DNA of 64,000 nt from the NCBI GenBank assembly GCA_017649565.1, contig JAGCGO010000058.1:1-64000 (forward strand). The letters run 5' to 3'. The DNA is from Fibrobacter sp. GTDB lineage: Bacteria; Fibrobacterota; Fibrobacteria; Fibrobacterales; Fibrobacteraceae. Shown here one piece after another: positions 34,638-43,147 of the stretch (positions are counted from its first letter, which is position 1; every line of letters starts with the position of its first letter). Position numbers and translations under genes: made by a program. The notes below the pieces were generated by a model, which saw only the letters and a program-made list of their open reading frames with translations, did no database searches and was not told the origin of the DNA.

Positions 34638-35696
34638 TTACAAAGCGCACGCGGCCATAGCACTTTCGTAGACTTCATCCCGGTCCGCATCGTCTACGAC
34701 CCTTTCTGCTCTTGATTTATATACGCTTCCTTCACAGTAGGCGTGGTCATCCGGATTGGCATTTTCCACCGACTGCTCGCATACTTCCTCATTCTCGAGT
34801 TTTATGCTCATTTCGGAAACAGCGGTATAGCTATTCCCGCTCCACGTGAGAGTCGTCCGGCCCACACCGACTAGGTCCATTACCCATACGTCATCATCCT
34901 TCTCAAAATCGCAGGTAGAACCGCTTGCCGATTCCCCGGCACTGCTGGAAGACTCCTCTTCTTCCTCGCTACTAGACGAAGACTGGCCATCACTACTCGA
35001 AGAAGAATTAGCATTTTCCTCGTTGTATTTTGCGCACTCTTCCTTGGCCGTTTCAAAAAGTTCTTTGCGGGACACATCATTCATTCCCCCAATAGTCATA
35101 ACCTCGATTATATACATGACTTCGTCTTTGCACCACCTTGTAGAGGTTATTGTCATGCCAAAGAGTTCATCTACCTCCCTTTGCTTGCCATTCATCTGTT
35201 TGCACGCTTTGGTAGCCTCGGGCCCACTGATGACTCTATACAAGGAATCCTTGATATTCTCGCCATCAAAGAAAGTGAAACTGAAGGCCGTCAAAGAGTC
35301 GTCATCTTCAGTTTCAGTAAAGGCATAGGCCCATACCCCGTCGTCTTCCTTGATGTTGCACTCCCCTATCTTGACATCGGGCACGTTCACGTTGTCGAAG
35401 TGTCCCTTGTAGCTAGAGCCGTTCTTTTTGGAGGAACTGGAGGAACCGTCCTTGCCGCTAGAGCTGTCCTTCTTGGAGGAACTGGAGGAACCGTCCTCGT
35501 CGCTAGAGCCGTCCCCTTTGGAGGAACTGGAAGAACCATCCGTGTCGCTAGAGTCGATAGCGGAATTCTCCTGATCGTCGGAACTCCCGTCGGCGGCAGT
35601 GCTGCTATCGCCGCTACAGCCGGCAAGGCCCAAAGCCAGGGCGAACGTGGCTAGAACGACCAGCATCTTGGTCAGGCCAAAGTGTTCAAAACGCAT
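34638..35696 (-). CDS. Acidic Ser-rich lipoprotein (paralogue 2, two domain copies)
   Basis: 352 residues from ATG 35696 (AGGAGG at -10). The leader MRFEHFGLTKMLVV and lipobox LAGC match paralogue 1 (FGL-[IT]-K-[VM]-LVV). A spacer of repeated KDGSSSSSKK units follows, then two copies of the domain found once in paralogue 1: ECNIKEDDGVWAYAF (about 140-250) and TCDFEKDDDVWVMDL (about 275-352), separated by a second Ser-rich spacer. Each domain has 'C-x-[IF]-x-[KE]-[DN]-[DN]-[DG]-[VI]-W' and a later 'C-[EK]-Q'. The duplicated domain suggests repeat ligand binding; no family is recognised. Confidence 0.8.
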   Translation of the reverse strand: MRFEHFGLTKMLVVLATFALALGLAGCSGDSSTAADGSSDDQENSAIDSSDTDGSSSSSKGDGSSDEDGSSSSSKKDSSSGKDGSSSSSKKNGSSYKGHFDNVNVPDVKIGECNIKEDDGVWAYAFTETEDDDSLTAFSFTFFDGENIKDSLYRVISGPEATKACKQMNGKQREVDELFGMTITSTRWCKDEVMYIIEVMTIGGMNDVSRKELFETAKEECAKYNEENANSSSSSDGQSSSSSEEEEESSSSAGESASGSTCDFEKDDDVWVMDLVGVGRTTLTWSGNSYTAVSEMSIKLENEEVCEQSVENANPDDHAYCEGSVYKSRAERVVDDADRDEVYESAMAACAL

Positions 35697-35810
35697 TATT
35701 CCTCCTGCGCGATGGGATTCGATAGATTCAAAGCCATATATAAGAATAAACAGAAAATAGAAAGTTTCGGCCGGTTCCTGCCCCAGCCAAGCACAAGCCA
35801 CCGCACGTAT

Positions 35811-35890
35811 TATCGCCTATATATATAGTCACACATATATATATGTTGCCGCACCTGCGAAATTCGCCCAAAAACGGCAGGTGCGAAAAT
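35811..35890. promoter_or_regulatory. TA-rich tract and 9-bp inverted repeat in a divergent promoter region
   Basis: The 263-nt gap between paralogue 2 (minus) and the glycosyltransferase (plus) contains two TATATATA tracts, then CGCACCTGC (35850-35858) and GCAGGTGCG (35877-35885), a perfect inverted repeat with an 18-nt spacing. It could be an operator for either gene or a structured leader element. Confidence 0.4.
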
Positions 35891-35959
35891 TTTCGGGTAT
35901 TTTTCCGCCGGGCAATGCTCGGAAAATCTTTTTGATGAGCTAAATTTTTGCCCGAAAAA

Positions 35960-37093
35960 ATGTTTATCACGGTGCTCACATACCTGGTCATCGGTCTATT
36001 GGCCATTTTCGGGCTATTCTATATAGTCCTCGAGGTGCGGTTCTTCCGCGCCCTGGGTTCCGTGCGCACGGGGACCTCCGACGTGGAGCCCAAGCCGCAC
36101 GTGAGCATCCTGATTGCCGCCCGCAACGAATCAGCCGGCATCCGAGCCACGCTTGACTCCGTCCTTGCGCAGGACTACGACGGCGAGTGGGATGTCTGGG
36201 TAGCCGACGACCGCAGCACCGACGACACCCCCGAGATCCTGGAGGAATACGCCTCCCGAGAACCGAGGCTCCACGTGCTCAGCATCGAGGAGATTCCCGA
36301 GGGGGTCAGCCCCAAGAAACACGCCCTGAGCAAGCTTATCGAGGCCTGCGACGGCGAAATTCTCTGCCTCACGGACGCCGACTGCATCGTGCAGCCCACC
36401 TGGATCAGGGGCATCGTGGCGGAATTCGAACCGGGAATCGAGCTCGTGGCCGGACATTCCTACATCCCGACTACCCCCGGCAAGTCGAGCGTACTCATCT
36501 GCATGCAGGCGGTGGAGACCCTCATCTACAGGGTGGCGGGCACGGCCGGACTTGCCATGCACCTGCCGCTCACCAGCACGGGCAACAACCTCGCCTACCG
36601 AAAGAGCTTCTTCAAGAGCGTGAACGGGTTCGATAACGTGCTCAAGATCCAGAGCGGCGACGACGACCTCCTGATGCAGAAACTCGCGACGAACAGGCCC
36701 TGGGCCATGCGCTACTGTATTGCCGAGTCGACCTTCGTGACCACGAACGGCAAGGAAACCCTCAAGGAACTCTGGGAACAGCGCAAGCGCTGGGCCTCCA
36801 AGACCATCTACTATTCCCCGAAAATCGTTTTCGTGCTCACCATGGTGTTCCTGTTCCTCACCATGCAGTGCGTCGCGGCCCTGCTGGCACCGTTCAGCAT
36901 CGGAATTCTCATAGCCTTCGCAGCCACCTTCGTGGCCAAGTGCATAGGCGACCTTGTTTTAATACTTCGCGGGCTCAGGATTTTCAGGCAGGAGCACCTG
37001 CTCAAGTGGTGCATCCCGGTCGAGATTATCCACGCCCCCTTTACCGTTCTGGCCGTCCTCTTCGGCCTGTTCGGGCGATTCAAATGGAAATAA
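35960..37093 (+). CDS. Family 2 membrane glycosyltransferase
   Basis: 377 residues from ATG 35960 (a TTG four codons earlier is less likely). One N-terminal membrane helix, then a GT-A domain: 'VSILIAARNESAGI', 'VADDRSTDDT', the DxD-like 'LTDADC', 'SGDDDLL' and the QxxRW-like 'EQRKRWASK'; three hydrophobic helices at the end. This is the layout of processive or lipid-linked GT2 enzymes transferring sugar to a membrane acceptor. It lies 3 nt before topB and probably shares its mRNA. The sugar and acceptor are not readable. Confidence 0.9.
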   Translation: MFITVLTYLVIGLLAIFGLFYIVLEVRFFRALGSVRTGTSDVEPKPHVSILIAARNESAGIRATLDSVLAQDYDGEWDVWVADDRSTDDTPEILEEYASREPRLHVLSIEEIPEGVSPKKHALSKLIEACDGEILCLTDADCIVQPTWIRGIVAEFEPGIELVAGHSYIPTTPGKSSVLICMQAVETLIYRVAGTAGLAMHLPLTSTGNNLAYRKSFFKSVNGFDNVLKIQSGDDDLLMQKLATNRPWAMRYCIAESTFVTTNGKETLKELWEQRKRWASKTIYYSPKIVFVLTMVFLFLTMQCVAALLAPFSIGILIAFAATFVAKCIGDLVLILRGLRIFRQEHLLKWCIPVEIIHAPFTVLAVLFGLFGRFKWK

Positions 37094-37096
37094 TCA

Positions 37097-39640
37097 ATGG
37101 CAACGACTACCAAAGCAACGACTAAGACGACCAAGACTGCAGCAACCAAGGCAAAGACCGCCAAGACGGCCAAGACAGCCAAGGCTGCAAAGGCCCCCGC
37201 TGCCGGCAAGACGCTCATCATCGCGGAAAAGCCTAGCGTCGCCTCGGACCTGGTCAAGGTCCTCGGAGCAAAGACATTCACAAAGAACAACGGCTACTAC
37301 GAAAGCGACACGACCATCATCAGCCACGCCATCGGCCACCTCGTGACCATCGCCGACCCCAAGGACATCGACGAACGCTACAAGGCCTGGGACATGAAGA
37401 CGCTCCCGATGCTGCCCGAGAAGTTCCCGCTGGTGGCAACCCCCGCTACCAAGTCGCAGCTCTCCATCGTGGGCAAGCTCATCAAGAGGAAGGACGTGAC
37501 GACCATCGTGAACGCATGCGATGCGGGCCGCGAAGGTGAACTGATATTCTTCTACATCCTCGACTACGTGCTCAAGGGCAAGTTCTCGGGCAAGACCATC
37601 AAGCGCCTGTGGATGCAGAGCATGACTCCTGCCGCCATCAAGGACGCCTTCGAGCACCTGCGTACCGCCGAGGAAATGGAAAACCTCAAGGACGCCGCCC
37701 TCTGCCGCAGCGAAGCCGACTGGCTCGTGGGCATGAACGGCAGCCGCGGGCTCACCGCCTACAACAGCTCCATGGGCGGGTTCCAGATCACGCCGTGCGG
37801 CCGCGTCCAGACCCCCACGCTCGCCATCATCGTGAAGCGCGAGGAGGAACGCCTCAAGTTCGTGCCGCAGAAGTTCTGGACTGTCGAAGCCGATTTCGAC
37901 AACAGCGGCAGCGCCTACCTGGGCAAGTGGTTCACCGGGGAAGGCAAGGAACGCCAGAAGCAGATTTTTGACGAGAAGAAGGCCAAGGAAGTCCTCGCGA
38001 AGTGCAAGGGCAAGCCGGGCAAGATCGAGGAGACCACCGCCCCCAGCCTGCAGAAGTGCGGCCAGCTCTACGACCTCACCACGCTACAGCGCGAGGCGAA
38101 CAACCGGTTCGGGTTCAGTGCCAAGACGACACTCTCGATTGCGCAGAGCCTGTACGAACACTACAAGGCAACCACCTACCCGCGTACCGACAGCCGCTGC
38201 CTGCCCGAAGACTACGTAACGACCGTCAAGGCGACCCTCGGCAAGATCGAAGGCCCGCTCAGGAAGTTCGCCCTGGAAGCGCTCGACAACAGCTACGTAA
38301 AGCGCACCCCGAAGGTATTCGACAACTCGAAGATTTCGGACCACTTCGCCATCATCCCCACGGGCGTTACCCCGAAGGGACTCTCCGAGGCCGAAGAAAA
38401 GATTTATACGATGATCTGCCAGCGGTTCATCGCCGTGTTCTTCCCGCCGGCACAGTACCTGAACACGACCCGCGTCACGACCGTCGAGGGCGAGACCTTC
38501 ATCACCGAAGGCAAGATTCTCGTGGATCCCGGCTTCAAGGCCGTGTACGGCAAGGACAGCGATGACGAGTCCAACATCCCGCCGCTGAAAGGGTCGGCCG
38601 CCAAGACGCTCGACATCCGTGCAGACGAAGACTTTACCAAGCCGCCCGCGCACTACACGGAAAGCACGTTGCTTTCCATGATGGAAAGCGCGGGCAAGCT
38701 CGTCGAGGACGATGAGCTGCGCGACGCCATGAAGGAGCGCGGGCTTGGTACGCCGGCAACGCGTGCCGCCATCATCGAAAAGCTCGTGAGCGACAAGTAC
38801 GTTGTCCGTGACGGCAAGGAAATGATCCCGACGGCCAAGGCGTTCGACCTCATCAAGGTGCTCTCGGCCATGAACTGCGACGCCCTCACGAGCCCGGAAC
38901 TCACCGGCGAGTGGGAATACAAGATGGACTTGATTTCCAAGGGCAAGGAATCCCGCGAGAACTTCATGCAGGGAATCGTCGAGATGACGAAGACCATGGT
39001 GAAGAACATCAAGGGATTCAAGGAAGAAAGCACCACCGGCGAAGCGAAGTTCAGTCCGGTGAACGGCAAGAAGGTCTTTGAGACCGTGAGCCGCTACACC
39101 ACAGAAGACGGCATCGTCATCCGCAAGATTATCGGCGGCAAGCACCTGACCGAAGATGAAATCGTGGAACTTTTGACCAAGAGGAAAATCGGCCCGCTCA
39201 CGGGATTCCGCAGCAAGAAGGGAGCCGAGTTCTCGGCAGTGCTTACCATCAACGACCAGAACAAGATCGAGTTCGTATTCGACGAGAAGCCCGAAGAAAT
39301 CGAGGTCGGCGAAAAGATCGGCAAGTCCCCCATCGACGGTTCCGACGTGTTCGAGACGCTCACCGGCTACGTAAGCCAGAGCTACATCGACAAGGAACCC
39401 AGCGGCATCCAGCTTCCCAAGGTGATGCTCGGCAAGGAACTCCCGATCGACGAAATCCACAAGCTGCTCAACAGCGAAAAGACCTCGCTCATCAAGGGAT
39501 TCCGCAGCAACAAGACGCACCGCCTGTTCGACGCGTTCCTCTACCTGGACAAGTCGGGCAAGCTCAAGTTCGATTTCCCGCCGCGCACGTTCACGGCAAA
39601 GCGATTCACGAAGAAACCCGCGGCCAAGGCCGAAGGGTAG
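37097..39640 (+). CDS. topB: DNA topoisomerase III (type IA) with Lys/Ala/Thr-rich N-terminal tail
   Basis: 847 residues. After a 37-residue histone-like tail of TKAKTAKTAK units comes the Toprim domain (LIIAEKPSVASDL, then DAGREGE), the type IA core, and the catalytic tyrosine in TTYPRTDSR (about residue 359). The region 640-835 holds two copies of a C-terminal repeat seen in topoisomerase III relatives ('DGS-x-VFET', 'GF[RR]S[KN]K'); no zinc-finger cysteines are seen. Relaxes negative supercoils and decatenates. The basic tail probably adds DNA affinity and is not usual for TopB. Begins 3 nt after the glycosyltransferase. Confidence 0.93.
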   Translation: MATTTKATTKTTKTAATKAKTAKTAKTAKAAKAPAAGKTLIIAEKPSVASDLVKVLGAKTFTKNNGYYESDTTIISHAIGHLVTIADPKDIDERYKAWDMKTLPMLPEKFPLVATPATKSQLSIVGKLIKRKDVTTIVNACDAGREGELIFFYILDYVLKGKFSGKTIKRLWMQSMTPAAIKDAFEHLRTAEEMENLKDAALCRSEADWLVGMNGSRGLTAYNSSMGGFQITPCGRVQTPTLAIIVKREEERLKFVPQKFWTVEADFDNSGSAYLGKWFTGEGKERQKQIFDEKKAKEVLAKCKGKPGKIEETTAPSLQKCGQLYDLTTLQREANNRFGFSAKTTLSIAQSLYEHYKATTYPRTDSRCLPEDYVTTVKATLGKIEGPLRKFALEALDNSYVKRTPKVFDNSKISDHFAIIPTGVTPKGLSEAEEKIYTMICQRFIAVFFPPAQYLNTTRVTTVEGETFITEGKILVDPGFKAVYGKDSDDESNIPPLKGSAAKTLDIRADEDFTKPPAHYTESTLLSMMESAGKLVEDDELRDAMKERGLGTPATRAAIIEKLVSDKYVVRDGKEMIPTAKAFDLIKVLSAMNCDALTSPELTGEWEYKMDLISKGKESRENFMQGIVEMTKTMVKNIKGFKEESTTGEAKFSPVNGKKVFETVSRYTTEDGIVIRKIIGGKHLTEDEIVELLTKRKIGPLTGFRSKKGAEFSAVLTINDQNKIEFVFDEKPEEIEVGEKIGKSPIDGSDVFETLTGYVSQSYIDKEPSGIQLPKVMLGKELPIDEIHKLLNSEKTSLIKGFRSNKTHRLFDAFLYLDKSGKLKFDFPPRTFTAKRFTKKPAAKAEG

Positions 39641-39672
39641 CACGGCAGAGCCCTGCGCAGGAAGGACTCCCT

Positions 39673-40803
39673 ATGCTGACACGACGATGGACGACCTGGG
39701 TAATCGCCGCCCTCCTGTGTGCGGTGATGTCTTTTGCACAGAGCGCCCGGACCGAGAACCCCTACGGGCTCCCCGACGAGCTCATGCCGCTGTGGGACTC
39801 GCTTTCCATAAGGCAGAAAGCCGCCCAGCTTATCATGGTGTACATGTCCCCCGCCGAATTCCTGGTCAAGAACGAGTTCGGCGGCGTGCTCGTGATGAAG
39901 TCGCACCTGAACAAGAAGGACAACTTTATCCACAACCTCACCCAGACCAACGCCGAGCTCCGTATCCCGCTGCTCGTGGCAAGCGACCAGGAAGGCGGCC
40001 GCGTCAACCGCATCGGCGGCATCTCCGAAAAATGGAAACACGCCCCAAGCGCTTACGAAATGCGCAGCATGGAAACGGATTCTGTCAGGGCTGTCGCCAA
40101 AAGCATCGGCGCCGAGCTGAAGGCACTGGGAATCAACCTGAACCTCGCCCCCGTACTCGACCCGGCCCTCGACCATCGCAACAAGAAATCGTTCATGGAA
40201 GAAAGCCACCGTTCGTGGGACAAGGACAGTGCAAGTGGCGAAAAAGTCGCCGCCTTTGTCCAGGGAATGCAAGACAACGGTATCGTCTGCGCAGCAAAGC
40301 ACTTCCCCGGTTACGACTCCTGGACCAATAGTGACCACCAGATTGCCATCAGTGCAAGCCCGCTTACCAAAATCCAGCGCAATGTCGGGCTGTTCAAGGC
40401 GCAGAGCGACATCATCCCCGTCACCATGATGTCGAGCGTAAGGTTCATCCGCATCTCGAACCGCCCCGCCGTATTCGACCCGAAAATCGTCCGGATGGCA
40501 AGGGAAATGTCGCCCGAGACCGTCATCCTCACCGACGACCTCTGGGGCGTGAGCCTCCGCGCCTGGATCAGCGGCATGGACCGCGCCACGGGCAAGACCT
40601 ACCCGACAAAGGACTTCAAGAAGCTTATCCGTATCGCCGTCATGGCGGGCAACGACATGTTCATGATTACCTACCCCAAGAAGGCCGAGGAAATGGTGAA
40701 TTACCTGGAAAGGCTCGCCAAATACAACTCGACCTACCGCAAGCGCATCGAGGAATCCGCCGCGAGAATACTCAAGATGAAGTACAAGGCGGGAATGCTG
40801 TGA
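39673..40803 (+). CDS. nagZ: GH3 beta-N-acetylhexosaminidase-like exported enzyme
   Basis: 376 residues with a signal peptide (ends MSFAQS). GH3 TIM-barrel motifs: DQEGGRVNRIGG (substrate binding), 'AAKHFPGYDSWTNSDH' (the His/Asp dyad loop of NagZ-type enzymes) and the nucleophile Asp in ILTDDLW. The second GH3 domain is absent, as in NagZ. It would release N-acetylglucosamine from muropeptides or chitin-like chains; the signal peptide suggests a periplasmic or surface role rather than cytosolic recycling. Its TGA stop is the first unit of heptamer array D. Confidence 0.85.
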   Translation: MLTRRWTTWVIAALLCAVMSFAQSARTENPYGLPDELMPLWDSLSIRQKAAQLIMVYMSPAEFLVKNEFGGVLVMKSHLNKKDNFIHNLTQTNAELRIPLLVASDQEGGRVNRIGGISEKWKHAPSAYEMRSMETDSVRAVAKSIGAELKALGINLNLAPVLDPALDHRNKKSFMEESHRSWDKDSASGEKVAAFVQGMQDNGIVCAAKHFPGYDSWTNSDHQIAISASPLTKIQRNVGLFKAQSDIIPVTMMSSVRFIRISNRPAVFDPKIVRMAREMSPETVILTDDLWGVSLRAWISGMDRATGKTYPTKDFKKLIRIAVMAGNDMFMITYPKKAEEMVNYLERLAKYNSTYRKRIEESAARILKMKYKAGML

Positions 40804-40905
40804 GGCTCGAGGTCGCTTCGCTTCGAGGCGCGAGGTCGGTCGCTTACGCTCCCTTTGAGGTATGAGGAAGTAGGCAGTAGGCAGTAGGCAGTGGTTAGGG
40901 GATGG
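40801..40905. repeat. Heptamer array D, left part (15 units from a stop codon)
   Basis: From the TGA of the GH3 gene the sequence reads in 7-nt phase: TGAGGCT, CGAGGTC, GCTTCGC, TTCGAGG, CGCGAGG ... GAGGTAT, GAGGAAG, TAGGCAG (three copies), TGGTTAG, GGGATGG. No tRNA, ORF or promoter is visible in the 208-nt gap. Confidence 0.75.
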
Positions 40906-40947
40906 ACTCCGAGTTTAACCTTTTACTGCTTACTAATCACTTGAAAA

Positions 40948-41017
40948 CTCATTGCTCACACCTCATCGCTCACAGCTCATTGCTCGGGCCTGGAGCCTCG
41001 CGCCTCGAGCCTCACAG
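40948..41017. repeat. Heptamer array D, right part (10 units into the exonuclease stop)
   Basis: CTCATTG, CTCACAC, CTCATCG, CTCACAG, CTCATTG, CTCGGGC, CTGGAGC, CTCGCGC, CTCGAGC, CTCACAG in one phase. The last unit contains the minus-strand TGA (41012-41014) of the DnaQ-like gene, so both genes that converge here end inside array units. Confidence 0.88.
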
Positions 41018-41572
41018 CACTTTCGCTTTCTTGGGGTTCGACATGTTCTTGACTTCCTTGAAGACGGCGGCCTCGCCCACTTTCGCAATCGCGAGTTTCA
41101 ATATTTCGGCAGCGGCCATGGCATCGTCCAAAGCCCGGTGATGCCTGAAGTCCGAAAGTCCCAAAGATTCCGTTAACTTGTGCAAGCTGTAGCTCGGAAA
41201 ACCGGGAAATACGCGCCGCGAGAGCTTTACCGTACAAAGTCGCGGCGGGTCGTACGGAATGGCAGCCCGCTTCATTTCGGCCCTCATGAACTTACAGTCA
41301 AAAAGCACATTGTGCGCCACGAATATGCGGTCTTTCAGTAATTCGGCGACATGTTCGGCAACGCTGGAGAACTGCGGCTGCCCTGAAACCATCTCTTCGG
41401 TAATGCCGGTGAGGTTACGGATAAATGGCGGAATGTCCTGGCCGGGATCAAGTAGGGTCTGGTAAGTGCCCACCACCTCGCAACCGTCCATCAGGACGAT
41501 TCCCATTTCCATGATGCGGCTTTCGACGGGGCTGCCTCCGGTCGTCTCCAGGTCTACAACGGCAAAACGCAT
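41012..41572 (-). CDS. DnaQ-like 3'-5' exonuclease (DEDDh)
   Basis: 186 residues, single exonuclease domain. Motif I DLETTGG (D7, E9), motif II in 'AHNVLFDCKFM' and motif III 'HHRALDDA' give the DEDDh set. It resembles the epsilon subunit of DNA polymerase III, but stand-alone homologues also act in RNA or DNA repair, so proofreading is not proven. It follows an exported protein gene by 5 nt; the two are probably one operon despite unlike functions. The last codon and stop lie in heptamer array D. Confidence 0.9.
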   Translation of the reverse strand: MRFAVVDLETTGGSPVESRIMEMGIVLMDGCEVVGTYQTLLDPGQDIPPFIRNLTGITEEMVSGQPQFSSVAEHVAELLKDRIFVAHNVLFDCKFMRAEMKRAAIPYDPPRLCTVKLSRRVFPGFPSYSLHKLTESLGLSDFRHHRALDDAMAAAEILKLAIAKVGEAAVFKEVKNMSNPKKAKVL

Positions 41573-41577
41573 CCGGC

Positions 41578-42159
41578 CTACTTTATCGGGATATCGATGT
41601 CGAGGGTCTGCTTCCCTTCGCGGTTCTCGACACGGGCCTTGAGCATATCCGTCTTCGGGCGGCCGTAAACCGGCACCACAAGCAGGTTGGAAATTCCATG
41701 GTCTTCGCTGGGAGTCGCCTCGGTATCGCGTACCGTCTTCGTAAATATCGGGGCCGAGCCCTTGTCGTAAATCGTATAGGTCAGCTCGCGGGAGAAACCC
41801 TTCTTGATTTGCTTCGTCGGCACCTGGAAATAAATGAGACCGCCCTTCGGCACCTTGCGCAGGCTGTCCTTGATTTCCTCTTCGGTCGCGAAATCCGCTT
41901 CGAGCGCCATGCGTACGTTCTTCTTGATTTTGTCAGGAGATTCGTATAGGACGCTCACCTCGAACTTCGCATCTTCGGGAATCGCGGAAGGCCGGACATC
42001 GCGGATCTGGGCGTTGTTCTGGTAATACTCCCAACGTCCGTTATCGTGGAGCAAGACCACGGAACCGTTCGACGTCTTCGCGATGATATCTTCGGCAACA
42101 GCAACCGAAGTCATTGCAAAGAACGCGACCAAACCTATCAAGTAGAAAATTTTACGCAT
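41578..42159 (-). CDS. Exported protein of unknown function
   Basis: 193 residues from ATG 42159, the frame upstream being an accidental extension; AGGTG precedes it. Signal peptide (MRKIFYLIGLVAFF ... AVAED). The mature start 'AKTSNGSVVLLHDNGRWEYY' resembles a DUF3157- or SH3-like beta strand pair found in small periplasmic proteins; the rest (KIKKNVRMALEADFATEEE, YFQVP, DIPIK) looks like an immunoglobulin-type beta sandwich. Diverges from GluQ-RS with a 57-nt gap. Confidence 0.75.
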   Translation of the reverse strand: MRKIFYLIGLVAFFAMTSVAVAEDIIAKTSNGSVVLLHDNGRWEYYQNNAQIRDVRPSAIPEDAKFEVSVLYESPDKIKKNVRMALEADFATEEEIKDSLRKVPKGGLIYFQVPTKQIKKGFSRELTYTIYDKGSAPIFTKTVRDTEATPSEDHGISNLLVVPVYGRPKTDMLKARVENREGKQTLDIDIPIK

Positions 42160-42216
42160 AATGCACCTGCACTGAATCTGCTTTAAATAATAAAAAAAAG
42201 AATTAAATTTGGAGAC

Positions 42217-43113
42217 ATGTCCGGTAAAATACGTTTCGCGCCAAGCCCCACGGGATTCCTGCACGAAGGGCACCTGCTCTCCGCGCTGTACGTCTGGGCT
42301 GCGGCCAGAAAGTGGGACCTCCGGATTCATCTGCGTATAGAGGACCACGACCAGAGCCGGACGCGACCCGCCTATGTCGAAGGTATCCGCGAAGACCTTG
42401 CGTGGTTCGGTTTCCATTACGACAGCGAGAGCATCCAGAGCAATCGCACCCCCGTATACGAAAAGGCCCTTGCACGGCTAGAAGAACAGGGACTCGTGTA
42501 CCCGTGTTTCTGCAGCCGCAAGCAGCTCGAGGCCGAAAACCCCAAGAGCGAGACAGGCGAAATCGTGTACCAGGGGAAATGTTTTTTTAGACGAGAGACG
42601 TGGTTCGACAGGCTCACCAACCGAGAAGGAAGGCGAGAGATAGAGCCGCATAACTTGAGGTTCATTGTTTCAGACAAAGTAATCCACTGGCACGACTTGC
42701 GGCTGGGCGACTTCGCCGAAAACCCGAAACTCCAATGCGGAGACTTTCCCATCCGCGACCGCGAAGGCCAATGGACCTACCAATTCGCCGTCTGCGTCGA
42801 CGATATTGACGAGGGAATCACGCACATTGTCCGCGGCGAGGACATCCGCAGTTCCACGGCCCGCCAAATTGCCCTGCGGGAAGCTCTGGGCACAAAAGAG
42901 CCCCCCGTCTACCTGCACCACGCACTGATATCCGACAGCACCGGCAAGAAACTTTCCAAGAGGGAACTCGCCTACAGTCTCCGCCAGGAACGCGAAGCGG
43001 GCAACTCCCCCGAAATGCTGCTGGGAAGAGTATGCTTCAAGGCCAAATTGCAGGAATCCCCGGCCCCGCTTTCGCTAGACCAAGCGATTTTATTAATAGA
43101 ATCTTGCATATAA
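42217..43113 (+). CDS. gluQ: Glutamyl-Q tRNA(Asp) synthetase
   Basis: 298 residues: the catalytic half of glutamyl-tRNA synthetase without anticodon-binding domain. It glutamylates queuosine in tRNA-Asp. HIGH-type 'FLHEGHL', KMSKS-type KLSKR, and the zinc site C-x-C (CFCS) with YQGKC are present. GGAGA lies before the ATG. Residues 125-143 (RRETWFDRLTNREGRREIE, 19 residues) are an insertion not expected in the family and are encoded by a repeat-like block (42589-42644). Confidence 0.93.
   Translation: MSGKIRFAPSPTGFLHEGHLLSALYVWAAARKWDLRIHLRIEDHDQSRTRPAYVEGIREDLAWFGFHYDSESIQSNRTPVYEKALARLEEQGLVYPCFCSRKQLEAENPKSETGEIVYQGKCFFRRETWFDRLTNREGRREIEPHNLRFIVSDKVIHWHDLRLGDFAENPKLQCGDFPIRDREGQWTYQFAVCVDDIDEGITHIVRGEDIRSSTARQIALREALGTKEPPVYLHHALISDSTGKKLSKRELAYSLRQEREAGNSPEMLLGRVCFKAKLQESPAPLSLDQAILLIESCI
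42589..42644 (+). repeat. Heptamer-phased insertion inside gluQ
   Basis: Eight 7-nt units: AGACGAG, AGACGTG, GTTCGAC, AGGCTCA, CCAACCG, AGAAGGA, AGGCGAG, AGATAGA. The middle, GTTCGACAGGCTCACCAACC (20 nt), is a dispersed repeat core I have met in many unrelated genomes. 56 nt keeps phase 7 but is not a multiple of 3, so flanking bases must have made up the frame. Confidence 0.6.
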
Positions 43114-43135
43114 GCCACCACGGCCTAAAAAAAGT

Positions 43136-43141
43136 TATATT
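43136..43141 (+). promoter_or_regulatory. -10 box (TATATT) 6 nt before the helicase-like start
   Basis: TATATT is followed by CTCGGT and then the ATG (43148), with no Shine-Dalgarno. A start point at the usual distance coincides with the ATG, as for a leaderless message. Confidence 0.55.
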
Positions 43142-43147
43142 CTCGGT

